Shown piece by piece: positions 12,091 through 22,265 of a stretch of 64,000 bases of DNA. Under the pieces are notes generated by a model. That model did not search any database and had not been told where the DNA came from. It was given only the letters and a program-made list of their open reading frames with translations. Source of the stretch: Ganoderma boninense. Its lineage: Eukaryota > Basidiomycota > Agaricomycetes > Polyporales > Polyporaceae. The stretch spans positions 682,001 through 746,000 of the forward strand of contig CM035313.1 in NCBI GenBank assembly GCA_002900995.3. The letters are read 5' to 3'. The first letter of the stretch is position 1, and every line of letters starts with the position of its first letter. Both the position numbers and the translations under genes were made by a program.

Positions 12091-14365
12091 ATTGCCTGTT
12101 GTCTGTAATGTACATGCGAGCGCCCGAGTCCTCCCAACCCGTGTGCCAACCTCCTCCCACCAGTGCTCCCCACCTCCCGCCGCCTCCCAGCTCCAACCGC
12201 CTCCCTCCTCCCATTGCCTCCCACCACACTCCCCAAGTCTCTGTTTCTTTCCCGGGCTGGCTTTCTCTCCCGGGCTGCGTGGCCCCCGCCGCCGCCCGCA
12301 CCGCCGCCCCCGCGCAGGCCCGCGCATCCGCCAGAGTCCGCACGCCGCCATCGCCGCCCTCGCCCAGATCAGCGAGGAACGGGCACAGGTCTGTCAGCTC
12401 CGTGTCGTGCGGGTCGTTAAACCATGAGGATACTGGGACAGCGTTGTTCGGGTGGAAGATGTACGATGCAGGCGAGTTGTCGATGATGATAGTATCGGAG
12501 ATTGGCCGCCCCAGTTGCGAGAGATCCTGGTACGGCTTTGTGAGAACGAAAGTTTACCAAAGGTCCTTCGAACACGAGGCGTACCTTGACATAGTTCCCT
12601 CTATGGTTGTAGCAGCTTTCTCGGAACAGCCGATGGGAAACGACGTGGTGCACATCCAGCTTGTCGAGCACGGGATCGGCATACTGTCGGCGTTCTTGTC
12701 ATCAGCCAGGCACCCAATCATATCCCGTGAAACCAAAACGAACCTTGCTGAGACTCGCCGTGAAGACGACGACCTCGTAAATCTCGCCCATCTTCTTCAG
12801 GAAGTTGTCGACGCCCGGCCGCTTGATCACATACACATTGTGCCAATGGTACTCGATCTCGACCGGCACAACATAGTCGGCTTGTTGAATTGCCTGTATA
12901 GCACCACATCAATCAATATGTGGCCAAGAGCGATGCAACCAAGAGCAATACCCGAAATGACGTACCTTGAAGCTGCTGTGCACCAGTGTCTCATCGAGAT
13001 CGAGCACTAGACACTTGCGCCCTGCATGCTTCGGGGATATTGGGGGAAGCAGTGGTCTGGGGAGTCCGTCCTGGCGAATGCATGTTGGACGCCCGTCGAG
13101 GCGGAAGAACAGGATGACAACGCACCGGTCCTATGGGTATCCCTGCGCCGCCCTGCATGATCAGCCTCTCCTCCTCGTCTTCCACCTCGTCTACAGGTGT
13201 CCCGTCCTCCAGGTCTCGTCCTCCGTGAAACTCGTCGACCCGTCGCTCTCCTCGCCCATTTCCCGTGAGTTTCTTCGCGAGCGATTGTGTATGCTCTCAT
13301 CCCCCGTCGACCCGGGTGGCTGCACAGCTCCCGACGTCACGCCTTCCGTCTCCTCCAGCGGTAGCGTCCGAGTCGGGGTGGGGGGGACGATAACGCTCGG
13401 GTCCTCAGCTGGTGGAGGGATGTCAATGGGCTGGAGGGGCGGTGGGATTTCTTGTGCGGACGTAGACGCCTGGGCGTCATCCGGCGTCGACGGTGCACCC
13501 CCAGCCGCCTGTTCCTGCGGCTCAGGTGCTGGTGGCAGCTCCTCCGCCTCCTTCGCCGCCTGCTTCTCCTTCAGGCCGTTCGCTGCCGCCCCGTTCGTCT
13601 TTGCCGGGGCGGGCACATGTGGTGCCGGGGCCAGAGCCTTCTCGTGAAGGTCGATCGGGTGTGCACGGGACGACGGACCTACGCAGGGCACTAGCACCCT
13701 GAACAGCTTCGAGAGCAGGTTTCCCTTGGGCCGAGGCGCATGCGACCCATCCGCGTCCGTGGTCGAGGTGTGTGCGCCGTCCGAGACCGACTTGACGGCG
13801 TCCTTGCGGGGCGAGCTCTTGAACGTCTGCGTGCCCGTCTGCTCGCTCTCGAGCGAAGCCTTCTCCTTGCGGACCGTCCCGTTCTCGTCCGTCTTGTCCT
13901 GAGCTGAGGGTATCGACTCTGCTGAACGCACGGCGGGGGCGGCGGGCGGGGGCGATGACGGAGGGGCCTGCCCTGCGCTGTCTGCGGACTCGGGTGGAGG
14001 GGCGGACGGAGAGGGGTGTGGGGAGCTGGCGTGACCGTTGCCGACGTCTGGGTCGCCTGCGGGGCTGCTCTTTTCGTCTTCGCTGGGTCCCTCTGCAGGC
14101 TGGGCACTCGGTGGCTCTGCCGCGACTTCCTTCCCTTCGCGGACTGCTGGCGGTGAGCGGGGGAAGACACAGACGCAGCGCGGGGACGTACCTGGGGAGC
14201 TGATGTATCTGGAGCGGCTGCAGTGGCCATGGGGGTGGGCAGCTCTGCAGGGGACGGGGGTATGGGGGAGAAGGACGAGAGAGACGACGTCGACGGCGAC
14301 TGGACGCGTTGCACGCTCGCCCGTGGGAATATGAGTCCGCTTCTGGCGCCCCATTTGCGCCCCAT
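12089..14365 (-). CDS. PSR1: Psr1/NIF-type HAD phosphatase, copy 2
   Basis: A CTD-phosphatase-like Ser/Thr phosphatase. In yeast, Psr1/Psr2 act at the plasma membrane in sodium stress; that role is known for the family, not shown here. Downstream exons on the minus strand are 13126 and upward, 13070-12966, 12893-12744, 12683-12585 and 12526-12089. They encode the GGAGIPIGP block, [18 protein letters not shown] (catalytic DxDxT), [37 protein letters not shown], the RESC..HRGNYVKDLS loop and [14 protein letters not shown] (second acidic motif). The N-terminal 400 residues are low-complexity Ser/Pro/Ala/Glu-rich. Relative to a consensus of both copies this one lacks a base near 13212 and one near 14132, so the long N-terminal frame is interrupted twice while the catalytic part is intact. 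The stop coincides with the edge of the Harbinger element, so the C-terminal tail beyond the conserved domain may be altered. Confidence 0.85.
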
Positions 14366-14432
14366 TGCCTCGTTCCGGGCGGCTCGGGCCTGTCATGTCT
14401 TCATCCCTCTTCATCCACGCCCATTGTGCCCT
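12777..14432. repeat. Segmental duplication, copy 2 (partner 1-1655)
   Basis: Direct-orientation partner of the copy at the window start. Copy 2 continues downstream into the full phosphatase domain. Upstream of about 14432 the two copies lose all similarity. Confidence 0.9.
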
Positions 14433-14629
14433 TTTCTCCAAGGCCTGATGTGACCGGTCACTCTACGAACAATGGAGACGGAGATTCTCTTCAAATGAAC
14501 CACGCCGCGCACGGCTTCCCAAGCCCCAATACCCATTGACGACGATCGAACTCCGCCTACGAGTCCACGGGAAGTGGATGTAGTCATCAGTGCAAAGATG
14601 TTCATGCAAAGATTCTTCAAAGATGCTGG

Positions 14630-14870
14630 CACTAGGTGCAGATCAGAACATTTCATCATCCGAAATACTGTAAAGGTTATGGTAGAAGTAGTCTGCATAC
14701 ACCATCCCAGGCCGCGAAGACTGTAACACATCTTTCTAGCGAAATACAGTCCTATCATAGTGCACTCTATTCTTTGCGGTCAATCCACAAAGGATGATAA
14801 AGGTATTCAGATTATCTTTACCCTATCCTTTACAGTATTTCAGGCAAAATATCCTGATTAGCATCCGGTG
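14630..14870. mobile_element. CACTA-like MITE, 241 bp
   Basis: Starts CACTAGGTGCAGATCAG and ends in the imperfect complement. Flanked by TGG on both sides (14627-14629, 14871-14873), a 3-bp target duplication. The TIRs extend imperfectly for about 65 bases, including 'cgaaatactgtaaagg'. No coding capacity. Same family as 15405-15659. Confidence 0.8.
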
Positions 14871-15251
14871 TGGAAGGCCACTCTGCGGTTAGATCACAGT
14901 GGTTGCGTGCTGGCTCTCGAAACCCAAACCCAAAACAGATCTGAGATTATTTTGTGGTTATGTCATTCATCGTACACTACAGTACACTACTTGGGCTTGT
15001 GGTACTAGAGCCTATAGCTACTAGTACAGGGTTCGATCTGAGAGCTTCCTCGCGTCTCGCGACGGAATATAGAACGTTGAACCCTGAGCTAGGCTACAAT
15101 GGTGGCGTCTTCTCCCGGAATTCAACTCGGAACTGGACCCTTCTAGCGTTGCGATGATGTCTGAAGCTACTTGCCAATGCCCAAGTTATATAAGTACATG
15201 ATGTCCGAGTCCCTGTCAAAGTTTGTCGAGAGACACATTGAGACCAACTTA

Positions 15252-15966
15252 GGGCCAGTTCGGCGCGGGTCTATTACGCGTAATGGACTCCATTAGATTA
15301 ACTGTCTATTAAGTGGCGTGTAATCCAATCCGTGGGAAGCTTATTATTCCAATAGGCGCGCTTCAGCCACCATGGGCGGCTTTGACTTACCCCCTCACGA
15401 TCATCACTAGGTGCATATCAGAATATTTCACCCGAAATACTGTCAAAGTAGTCTGAATCCCTTTACCATCCCACACCGTGAAAAATGTAACGCCTCTTTG
15501 TAGTAGAATACAGTCCTATCACAGTGCGCGCCATTCTTTATGGTCACTCTACAAAGAGCTGTACAGTTTTCATGACAAAGGATTGTAAAGGTATTCAAAT
15601 TATTTTCACAGCAGCCTTTACCGTATTTCAGGGTATATTACGCCGATATGCACCCGGTGCATGGCTCCCACAACCACAGCAACGCAACGGAAGACCTCGA
15701 TGCTCGTTCCAAAATCCATCGCTTTGTTTCTTATGCTGCCCACCTTGGTGCCATAGCTGTAATACGCCAGATATATAGAGAACAGCTCGAGGACGGGGAG
15801 GAAGGGGAAGAGCTCCGGCAGCGCCTATACACACCCTCGGCGTCAGAATTTCCCGTAATGGACCCAATCGGCGCCGAACAGCACGTCTATTATCGGTCTA
15901 TTAAGTGGGTCTTATCGTAATCTAATGGAGTCCATTACGCGTAATAGACCCGCGCCGAACTGGCCC
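15252..15966. mobile_element. PIF/Harbinger-like non-autonomous element, 715 bp
   Basis: Perfect 49-bp terminal inverted repeats starting GGGCCAGTTCGGCGCGGGTC, flanked on both sides by TTA (15249-15251, 15967-15969), the target duplication typical of PIF/Harbinger. Its TIR is unrelated to that of the 7974-12090 element, so it needs a different transposase. It carries a second MITE inside it. Confidence 0.85.
15405..15659. mobile_element. CACTA-like MITE, 255 bp, nested in the 715-bp element
   Basis: Ends CACTAGGTGCATATCAG and, reverse-complemented, CACCGGGTGCATATCGG. CAT lies on both flanks (15402-15404, 15660-15662). It is a diverged copy of 14630-14870 and sits inside the TTA-flanked element, so it inserted later. 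Confidence 0.8.
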
Positions 15967-16256
15967 TTAGGTCTCCGATAAAACATCAACATATGACGTG
16001 TTTGTTAGAGCGGCGGCGTCAGCCCGCCTGGGTCCGGTTCTTCCCTCTAGTCGATCGGACGGTGCGTCACGTTGACGACTTTGAGATTTGTAGAGTACGT
16101 TTTACACATGAACGGGGCTCGTGCAAGGAATCGTAGCAGCATCGTGTCGGAGAGCGCGTAAAGAAACATCGTCAAAGTGTAAGAGAGAAGAGACTGAAAG
16201 ATCAGGGGTAGACTGGGATCGTGTCCGTACGGTGACGTGTGTAAGGTCGAAGGCAA

Positions 16257-17076
16257 CTATGGAGTCGTGGAGGCGATACAGATACGGTGGGCCGCGTCGA
16301 GTGTGAAGGTGACGGTATCGTCGGCGTTGCGTTTGAGGTAACATTCAATGTAAACGAGGTCGTGAGCCTTGAGGCGCGTGAACGCTTGACGGATCGAATA
16401 TTCTCGGGGACGGATGCGATCGGTTGCTTCGAATATCTTGAAAGACTGTTGAAGGTAAGTGATAGTGTGGAGAGAAAGCGGCTCGGGGGTGGCGCTCACG
16501 GGGCTTTGTGTCGAAATGACACAGGTGGTCGTGAGATGCTGTGGCAAGAAGTCTAGTGCGAGATGAAGGGTCAGAACGGTAGCAAGGACGGTGGCGGCGT
16601 ACGTACAGGAGCTCCACCACCGTCGTAGGAAAGACTCAAGCTTGAGGAAATCGACGTGGCGTAGGTAGTCGATCGCGATCTCATAGGTAGGGGGAGCGGT
16701 GGCCGACGTGTAGAATTTGGTGTGAAGCACGTGCCCGACGGTCGCGATGGTGAGACGTTGTTGTTTGAACAGGAGGATGTCGCTGCCGTCCTCCCATTCC
16801 AGGCCTTGGCAAGGCAACGTCGTGGGTGTGAATACAGCGTCGATGGTGGAGTGGGACGCCAAGAGTCGTTCGCAGCGCCTATGGGAATGGGATGTGTGAA
16901 AGATCGGGTTGAATTGAGGCGCAGGTGAGTGAAAGATGGGCTCACCGCCGTTCTTTGGAGGGGACCCAAGGTTGAGTGGTCATCGTGTAGTCGTCGATGT
17001 CGAACACGAGAAGCTCGACATCGCGCTCGTCGTCATCTGTGCTGTTCGAGAGCGAGGAGTTGACGTTCGGATGCAT
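16257..17076 (-). CDS. Uncharacterised family B protein (B1)
   Basis: I do not recognise a named family. Four exons, 17076-16946, 16878-16607, 16552-16500 and 16445-16257, splice cleanly to 214 aa. The C-terminal exon reads FKIFEATDR..., then a 'LKAHDLVYIECYLKR' core and a hydrophobic beta-like end. Exon 3 is only 53 bases and is bounded by introns of phase 1 and phase 0. The same pattern (a tiny third exon of 50 bases, same phases, same 'F.IF.A...R' restart, similar core) is seen in the gene at 22266-23080. No signal peptide is evident. It neighbours an F-box-like gene on the same strand. Soluble, acidic N-terminus (DDDERDVE). Function unknown. Confidence 0.72.
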
Positions 17077-17291
17077 GTTGCGGAGTGCGGGTAGGGAATG
17101 TAGGGAACGGCAAGAGGGATGGGAGGGAGGTACGCATGGTTTTAAAGAGTGTGGGGGTATGTTGGCTAAGGGGGTCTGCATGTGTGGTAGAAGGGCAGAA
17201 CGGAGGAAAGTGGGGGGACGATGAAGGGGAGGAATGCTTGGAATTTGTGGTTGAGAGTGTAATGAAGACGAGCGTTGCGAGCAGTGGCAAA

Positions 17292-18195
17292 TTACATACT
17301 GGGAAATTGGTCGTTGCCTAGACGTTGGTGTAGGCATGGTCCTCGACAAGGTCTGTAGGCTAAGCGAAATGGAGGAGCGCGTGGCAGTTGGAGAGAAGAG
17401 AGAGGCTTGAGTGAGCCGTGTAAGGCGCCTGCGTCGTCGAAGTGGCGGACTTGGGCAGGACACATGAACTTGTGCCGAGCGCATTGCTGAGGAGGGACTC
17501 TGAAATCAGGCCAGCACCATGCGTAAAGCTTTGATTCGAATTTCAGGGAAGTAATGAAGGGGGCGTCACGATGGATGTCTTGCATAGGGTGAAGTAGCAG
17601 CGCGCGATACGCGAAGGTCAAGCGAGGCCAAAGCATGCCAAAAAAGTCGGGGTTTACATAGACGGCAAGGGCAGTGGATGGTTGTCGACAGATTGCGTGG
17701 AATGCTTCTCCTCGCGATGCCACGTACAGTCCAACTACCCCGATGCCTGTGTACATGTGCAAGATGCGAGAGACACCGTGTGATGGGTACGCCAGAGTGG
17801 TGTTGCGAATGTCTGAGCCGCGTTGAACTGTAGTGAGATGGTGGAGAAAAGGCTGCAGTGCGCGCTCGGATAGGTAGACTCGGAGGTGAAGACAGGGGCC
17901 GGTCGTCGTGCGGAGGAAGAAGCGCAATGCGGGTGGGCCGCTGATGAAAGCGAAATATTTAGATAGCGCTTTGCTAGGGTGGAACATATGAATAGCAATC
18001 TGATTGTCACTGAAAGCGAGCGTACATGAAAAGCTTCGGTTGTGGCACGTACGGCGTTACAAGTGCGAGGAGAGACGAGGCGATTTGGGTAGCTACGAGG
18101 GCGAAGAAGGATTGAGAGACAGAACGCATGACCATGAGTGACGGGAAGTCGAAAGTGTCAAGGATGATTGTCCAAGCGGGAACATGGACAGACAT
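17292..18195 (-). CDS. F-box/SGS nucleotidyltransferase-like protein (F1)
   Basis: The N-terminus (ILDTFDFPSLMVMRSVSQSFFALVA) resembles a degenerate F-box. After an intron at about 17989-18040 a 'YFAFISGPPALRFF' segment follows. In a large family of Agaricomycete proteins the equivalent segment is 'ISGSxALxFL' followed by a DLD-type pair, a nucleotidyltransferase-fold signature. Here the second Ser of the SGS motif is Pro and the Asp pair is not evident, so catalysis is doubtful. The rest is hydrophobic/aromatic with 'FACRALLLHP'-type helices. The C-terminal boundary is uncertain and the last 40 residues may be intronic. It lies between two family B genes on the same strand. Recognition of the family comes from memory of the pattern, not a search. 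Confidence 0.55.
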
Positions 18196-18439
18196 CGTGG
18201 CGGTGAGGTAGGTTTCGATGGTCGTAGGAGAGAGAGACGCTAAGTGTGAGGTCCGTGTTATAGGGGACGGGAGCGGGCAAAGAAAAGGGGGATAGAAAAG
18301 TAGAAGGATAGAATATCGTAAAGAAATGTGCGTCCATCATCGCGTCCATTGTAGTCCGTGTCTGAAGACGAAATCCATTGTAGTTCAGGTCTGAAGACGA
18401 AGCGTGTGTAGACGTGTGGAGTGGTGTGGTAGCGCGGCT

Positions 18440-20094
18440 CTAGATGTCTACGACACGACGCTTGATGGGAGACGGTGGGCTGGTGGGCATGTTCTGTTGA
18501 AAGTCGGGGTTGCGCGCTATGACATCCACAGCAATGAGTTCAGTGCCGATGAGGTATGAACTCCATCCTGTGGATTTAGATGCACGCGGCCGGTAGCGAG
18601 TGATGTGGTATTCCATCGTGACTATGTCTCCGATCTGAAAAAACCGGGAAGTTTTCTGGCTCAAGTCGTCATGGGACGAGAATTTCTGCGTTGCGTCGTA
18701 AATACTCGTGAAGGGGACGATCTTGCATATTGATGAGCGATGTTTCCAAGCTGACGGCTGAAAGCTAGACAATGCTTACCTCAGGCTTTGTGACGTCGGG
18801 GTCTGGTGACCACTCCGTCATGAGTTTTGATGCCCATACAGTGTTGGTTGTGGATGCTATCGGAGGAGAGTGAATATGACAAGAGAGAGGGGAGAATTGG
18901 GATTCGTACATTTGGACGGTTTCCCTTGAGACATCCAGTAGTTGGCAGAGGCGAGGTCGATCGCACGTGCAGGATAGACAGCGAGCTTCACAGGCGACTG
19001 GTGATCGCCTTGATAGTTCACAAACCACTTGTTGCTCACAGTGCCCACTACCCATACGACCACTGGCTGCTCGTTGACGCAAAGGTAAGGAGATCTGTCG
19101 GGATAAAACCCTTCAGGGCCCCATTTGGCAGATGACGGCACATTGGCGATGGAGAAGGTGTTGCTTTGCGGATCAGCATAAGCAGCTAGCTTATAGATTC
19201 GGCTGAGAAGAGCTGTAAGTGAATGATGCAGATGACCATATAGCAGACGTACGCAACGGTGTCCATGGTCACCCAAGAGTCTACATTAACAATGGAGGCT
19301 CGTTCTCGTTCTAAGGCTCGACAGGCAAGATCGCCAGTGGTGGTCGGGAGTGTGTTCGCGGGGTGCGGCGATGATACGTCGGTCGCGCCTGACAACGGTC
19401 CCGCTGGCTTGGATGGCGTGTGTAGTGAAGTGACAGCTTCGTGTGGCGGAGCGTTTCCTGACATGCTTGTAGAGCTCGAGGAGCAAGGCGTGAGTGAAGG
19501 GGTGGGTGTGTGAACTAGATGGCCGGTCGGCGATGAGTTCGAGGCCACAGTACTCGCAGTCGGAGATGGGGTAGTGGGAGGGGAGTTGCGAGAATGCGAT
19601 TCGAGGCCATCTTTGAGCTGAAGGCACTCATGTTGGGACGCATGCTCTTGAGAGCAGGAGTTGGTTTTTGTTGTGTGAATCGTTAGCAACGGCACATGTT
19701 GCATTGCGTATAGGGCAGGGGACATACCGAGCATGTTAGTGCCAGACTCAATAGTTCGGGTTTGAACAACATCCTGGGTTGATCGCTCTCCTCCCTGAAC
19801 ATCTGGGGGGGGCAACATGACGTTGAAGTGTGCTGAAAGGGGGGATAGCTTTCTGCAAGTATGATGAGTTCATGTGGGCAACTACGTGGTCGGAAAAGTA
19901 GGCGTACCGTGCTTTCTTTGACGAGGAGGGTTTCGGTTCGAGCTCAGAGCTCTGAAAACTAACGGGCTGGGAGGGTGGCTCGGGGGGTCGAAAGAGGAAG
20001 AGCGTTTGTTGGTACGAGTAGCACGGGGACCCATAGGCGGGGATGTGGACAAGGGAGGGACAGAGGATGGGTGGGATTGGGTGGGAATGTGCAT
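18440..20094 (-). CDS. Uncharacterised family B protein with long Ser/Thr/Pro-rich N-terminus (B2)
   Basis: The C-terminal exons repeat the family B layout: an exon ending at phase 1 after ANYWMSQGKPSK, a short exon (STTNTVWASKL...TKPE) ending at phase 0, then FTSIYDATQ..., and a core 'FQIGDIVTMEYHITRYRP' followed by 'TELIAVDVIA'. The middle part (KLAAYADPQSNTFSIANV ... GPEGFYPDRSPYLCVNEQPVVVWVVG) is well formed and soluble. The N-terminus begins near 20094 with an Arg/Lys/Pro-rich region (RATRTNKRSSSF) that could be a nuclear-localisation signal. A 150-residue Ser/Thr/Pro-rich segment follows (19259-19818). Exon junctions in the N-terminal part were not resolved. No named domain recognised. 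Confidence 0.6.
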
Positions 20095-20284
20095 GCCATC
20101 GCTATAAGTGCAGGAGAATGTGAATTAAACTTAAGAGAGCGAAATGCATAGTGATCGGGAGGTTCTGGAGGGTGGAAAATGCATCACAGGTTGTAGGGGT
20201 AGCGATGGAGGAGAGTGAGTGAAATATGAAGTCGACGAGAAGAACAGAGTGCGAGGACCTGTCGACGTCGGGAGCGCACTCGTG

Positions 20285-21401
20285 ATGGCGTTTATTGCAG
20301 GTAACAGGGCGTCTAAGCCGAAGGTCTTGCTTGCTCGCTAACTACTTTCTTCGCAGGAAGCGACACAGCCCTTGCACGCGACTTGTGGCCCAACAACCTC
20401 GGTTGTCTTGGTCAAGACAGCCACCTTGCTGTCGACAACTTGCCTAAGACTCGGCTCGTTCCACGGAGCAGGGAAGAGCTTTTAGACTGGCTGTACGTCG
20501 ATTCTCTTCCAGTCGGTCAGCGTGGATCGGTATACGTTCGCTCGGATGTGGAAGGGGCGGACGGAATGTTGGAGCTGGTGCTTCGTATCCAAGGCGTCGT
20601 GCGAAATTTGAACTTAGGATTGTCAGGCGATTGGGATGGGTGAGTACCACGTCTGTGAGAAGTGCCAGTTCATGGATATTGAGGCGTTTGTATAGGACAA
20701 CGAATCAAGCCCACCGGGCTATGCAGCATGTCACTCTGGTTGCGGCGGGGTGTACAAGTGCATTTCTCCCGCAATGGGAGGCTTTGGAGGATATTAAGGC
20801 CGTGGTCGGCATGTTGTTGAACGTGGGGTCGCACAAGCGCGTGAATAGGGCAGGAAGCATTCGGTTGCGCAGACGTGTTTTTACAAAGGTGAGAGTTCAT
20901 TTGGACTATACGAGTGAAGAGCATTGATAAATACGGATGTGGAGGTGCTGGGAACGACTCTACCGTCCCTAGTAAACACGGGAGAAGATCCGGACGGAAG
21001 GTTTGCTGGGATGGAGCAGCAATGGCGTATTGTGTCACGCATAAAATGCGGAGCTCAGACAAGCACTGGAACATTGGTGGGTTTACACCCGCTGAGTGTC
21101 TCGGTTGGCGATTTAGTCGATGTGGCGGTGAGGGTTGGATTTATGGTCAAGATTTCGCCGTCCGGACGGACGTGCGACGTTTTCTTCGAGCCGAAAACTG
21201 TCGTGCGTCTCGCCACCGCGCAGACATTCAAGGTATGTCGAATCAGTCAGTGCAGAGTAAGTTCTTAACTGATTGGCGCAGGCAACTGTCGGTCGTGCTG
21301 TAGGGAAAGCTGATGGTGCTTCGAGCACTGTTGATACCCACAAGGCAAAGGCGATGCGGAAGGTTCAGGACGATGGGCTCGACTTCGCTGCAGCTGTGTA
21401 A
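20285..21401 (+). CDS. Possible chimera: SGS-like start plus family B C-terminus (B3)
   Basis: Starts MAFIAG, then an intron after the first codon base of Gly, then SDTALARDLW. This gives 'FIAGSDTAL', like the SGS motif of the F-box/nucleotidyltransferase-like neighbours (FIAGSAAARF in F2), but without an F-box. Further exons encode QRGSVYVRSDV...LVLRIQGVV, NQAHRAMQHVTLVAAG...VVGMLL, and a C-terminal 'VSVGDLVDVAVRVGFMV...VVRLATAQ' block like the family B core. The final exon begins ATVGRAVG and stops at 21401. Introns are short GT-AG (for example 21233-21281). The head and tail resemble two different families of this cluster, so it may be a fusion, or two adjacent genes that I joined. Confidence 0.5.
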
Positions 21402-21770
21402 GTTCGGACTTTGAGATTGGGTGGCGGATAGGTGCTTTCACGCGCAGTATGTCACATGGCCATCACGGGTGTATCGGACACGGTTGCAGCGCGAGTGTTG
21501 GACTAGTTTGTAGTGCATGTTACGATGTAGGACATGTGATATATGATAGACATGAGGGTGGCTACGGGATGCAGATTGGCAGCTAGACTTTTGGCGGGTC
21601 GAACGGCCCAACGCGGGTCCCGTGTAGATTCCGCTTTATCACAAGGACCCGTGATTTCAGAATCCCCTATGTATGGTAGGGAGGGTGTCTCCTGTACAAA
21701 CGGCTTATTTATTTGCGAGCATGCTGCATGAAGTGTCGTTCTAAGACCCGTCTCATTCTCAATCTTCGAT

Positions 21771-22236
21771 ATGCGTCCAGAATCAGCTACGGTAAGCAAT
21801 GAACAGCATCGTGTGTGCTAATCATGCTAATACTGTGTAATAGGTGGCTACGGTTGCTCTTCATCACAGGAGCAGCTATGAATCGCTGATGGAGACGACT
21901 CCCATCGACATCCGCACTGACCGGGTTCATTTTGGGGAGTCAATTATTCTAGATTCTGCGACGTATGGACAGGTGAGTACTTCAATGACGTGGCAAGACT
22001 GCGGTACGATTTTAATTTTCGATCAGTTCTGCATCAAGATCGAGCCGTCCTTCGACTACAGTAACCGTGCCTCGCCCGGAGTTAGTCTTCGTCTGCGCGC
22101 AGATGGGCCTCGGGGGCAGGGTATTGGACACGTGCGGGAGTTCTGGAGACTCGTTGCAGACCACATGGCAGTTGACTGTGTCACCATGTTTGCTAGGGCG
22201 GTGGAGAAGGCGATGGACGATCTTGGAATGGATTGA
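21771..22236 (+). CDS. Uncharacterised family A protein (A1)
   Basis: Exons start at ATG 21771 (MRPESAT), resume at 21844 after a 50-base intron, and resume again after an intron that begins right after SATYGQ and ends near 22022. The product contains 'VHFGESIILDSATYGQ | FCIKIEPSF...SLRLRADG' then the family signature 'GHVREFWRLVADHMAVD...ARAVEKAMDDL'. The gene at 24665-25582 has the same sequence of elements with an intron at the same place, so the two are homologous. Small, soluble, no signal peptide. An upstream exon may be missing. It follows family B gene B3 on the same strand. No known function. Confidence 0.62.
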
Positions 22237-22265
22237 ACTATCGGATGACGGGTGTATGTAGATGG

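Noticed and set aside
17076..17484. Upstream extension of B1 (Arg/Ser-rich 136-residue stretch)
   Set aside because: Overlaps the F1 tail region, low-complexity, and absent from the homologous B4 gene; the start at 17076 gives the matching size.
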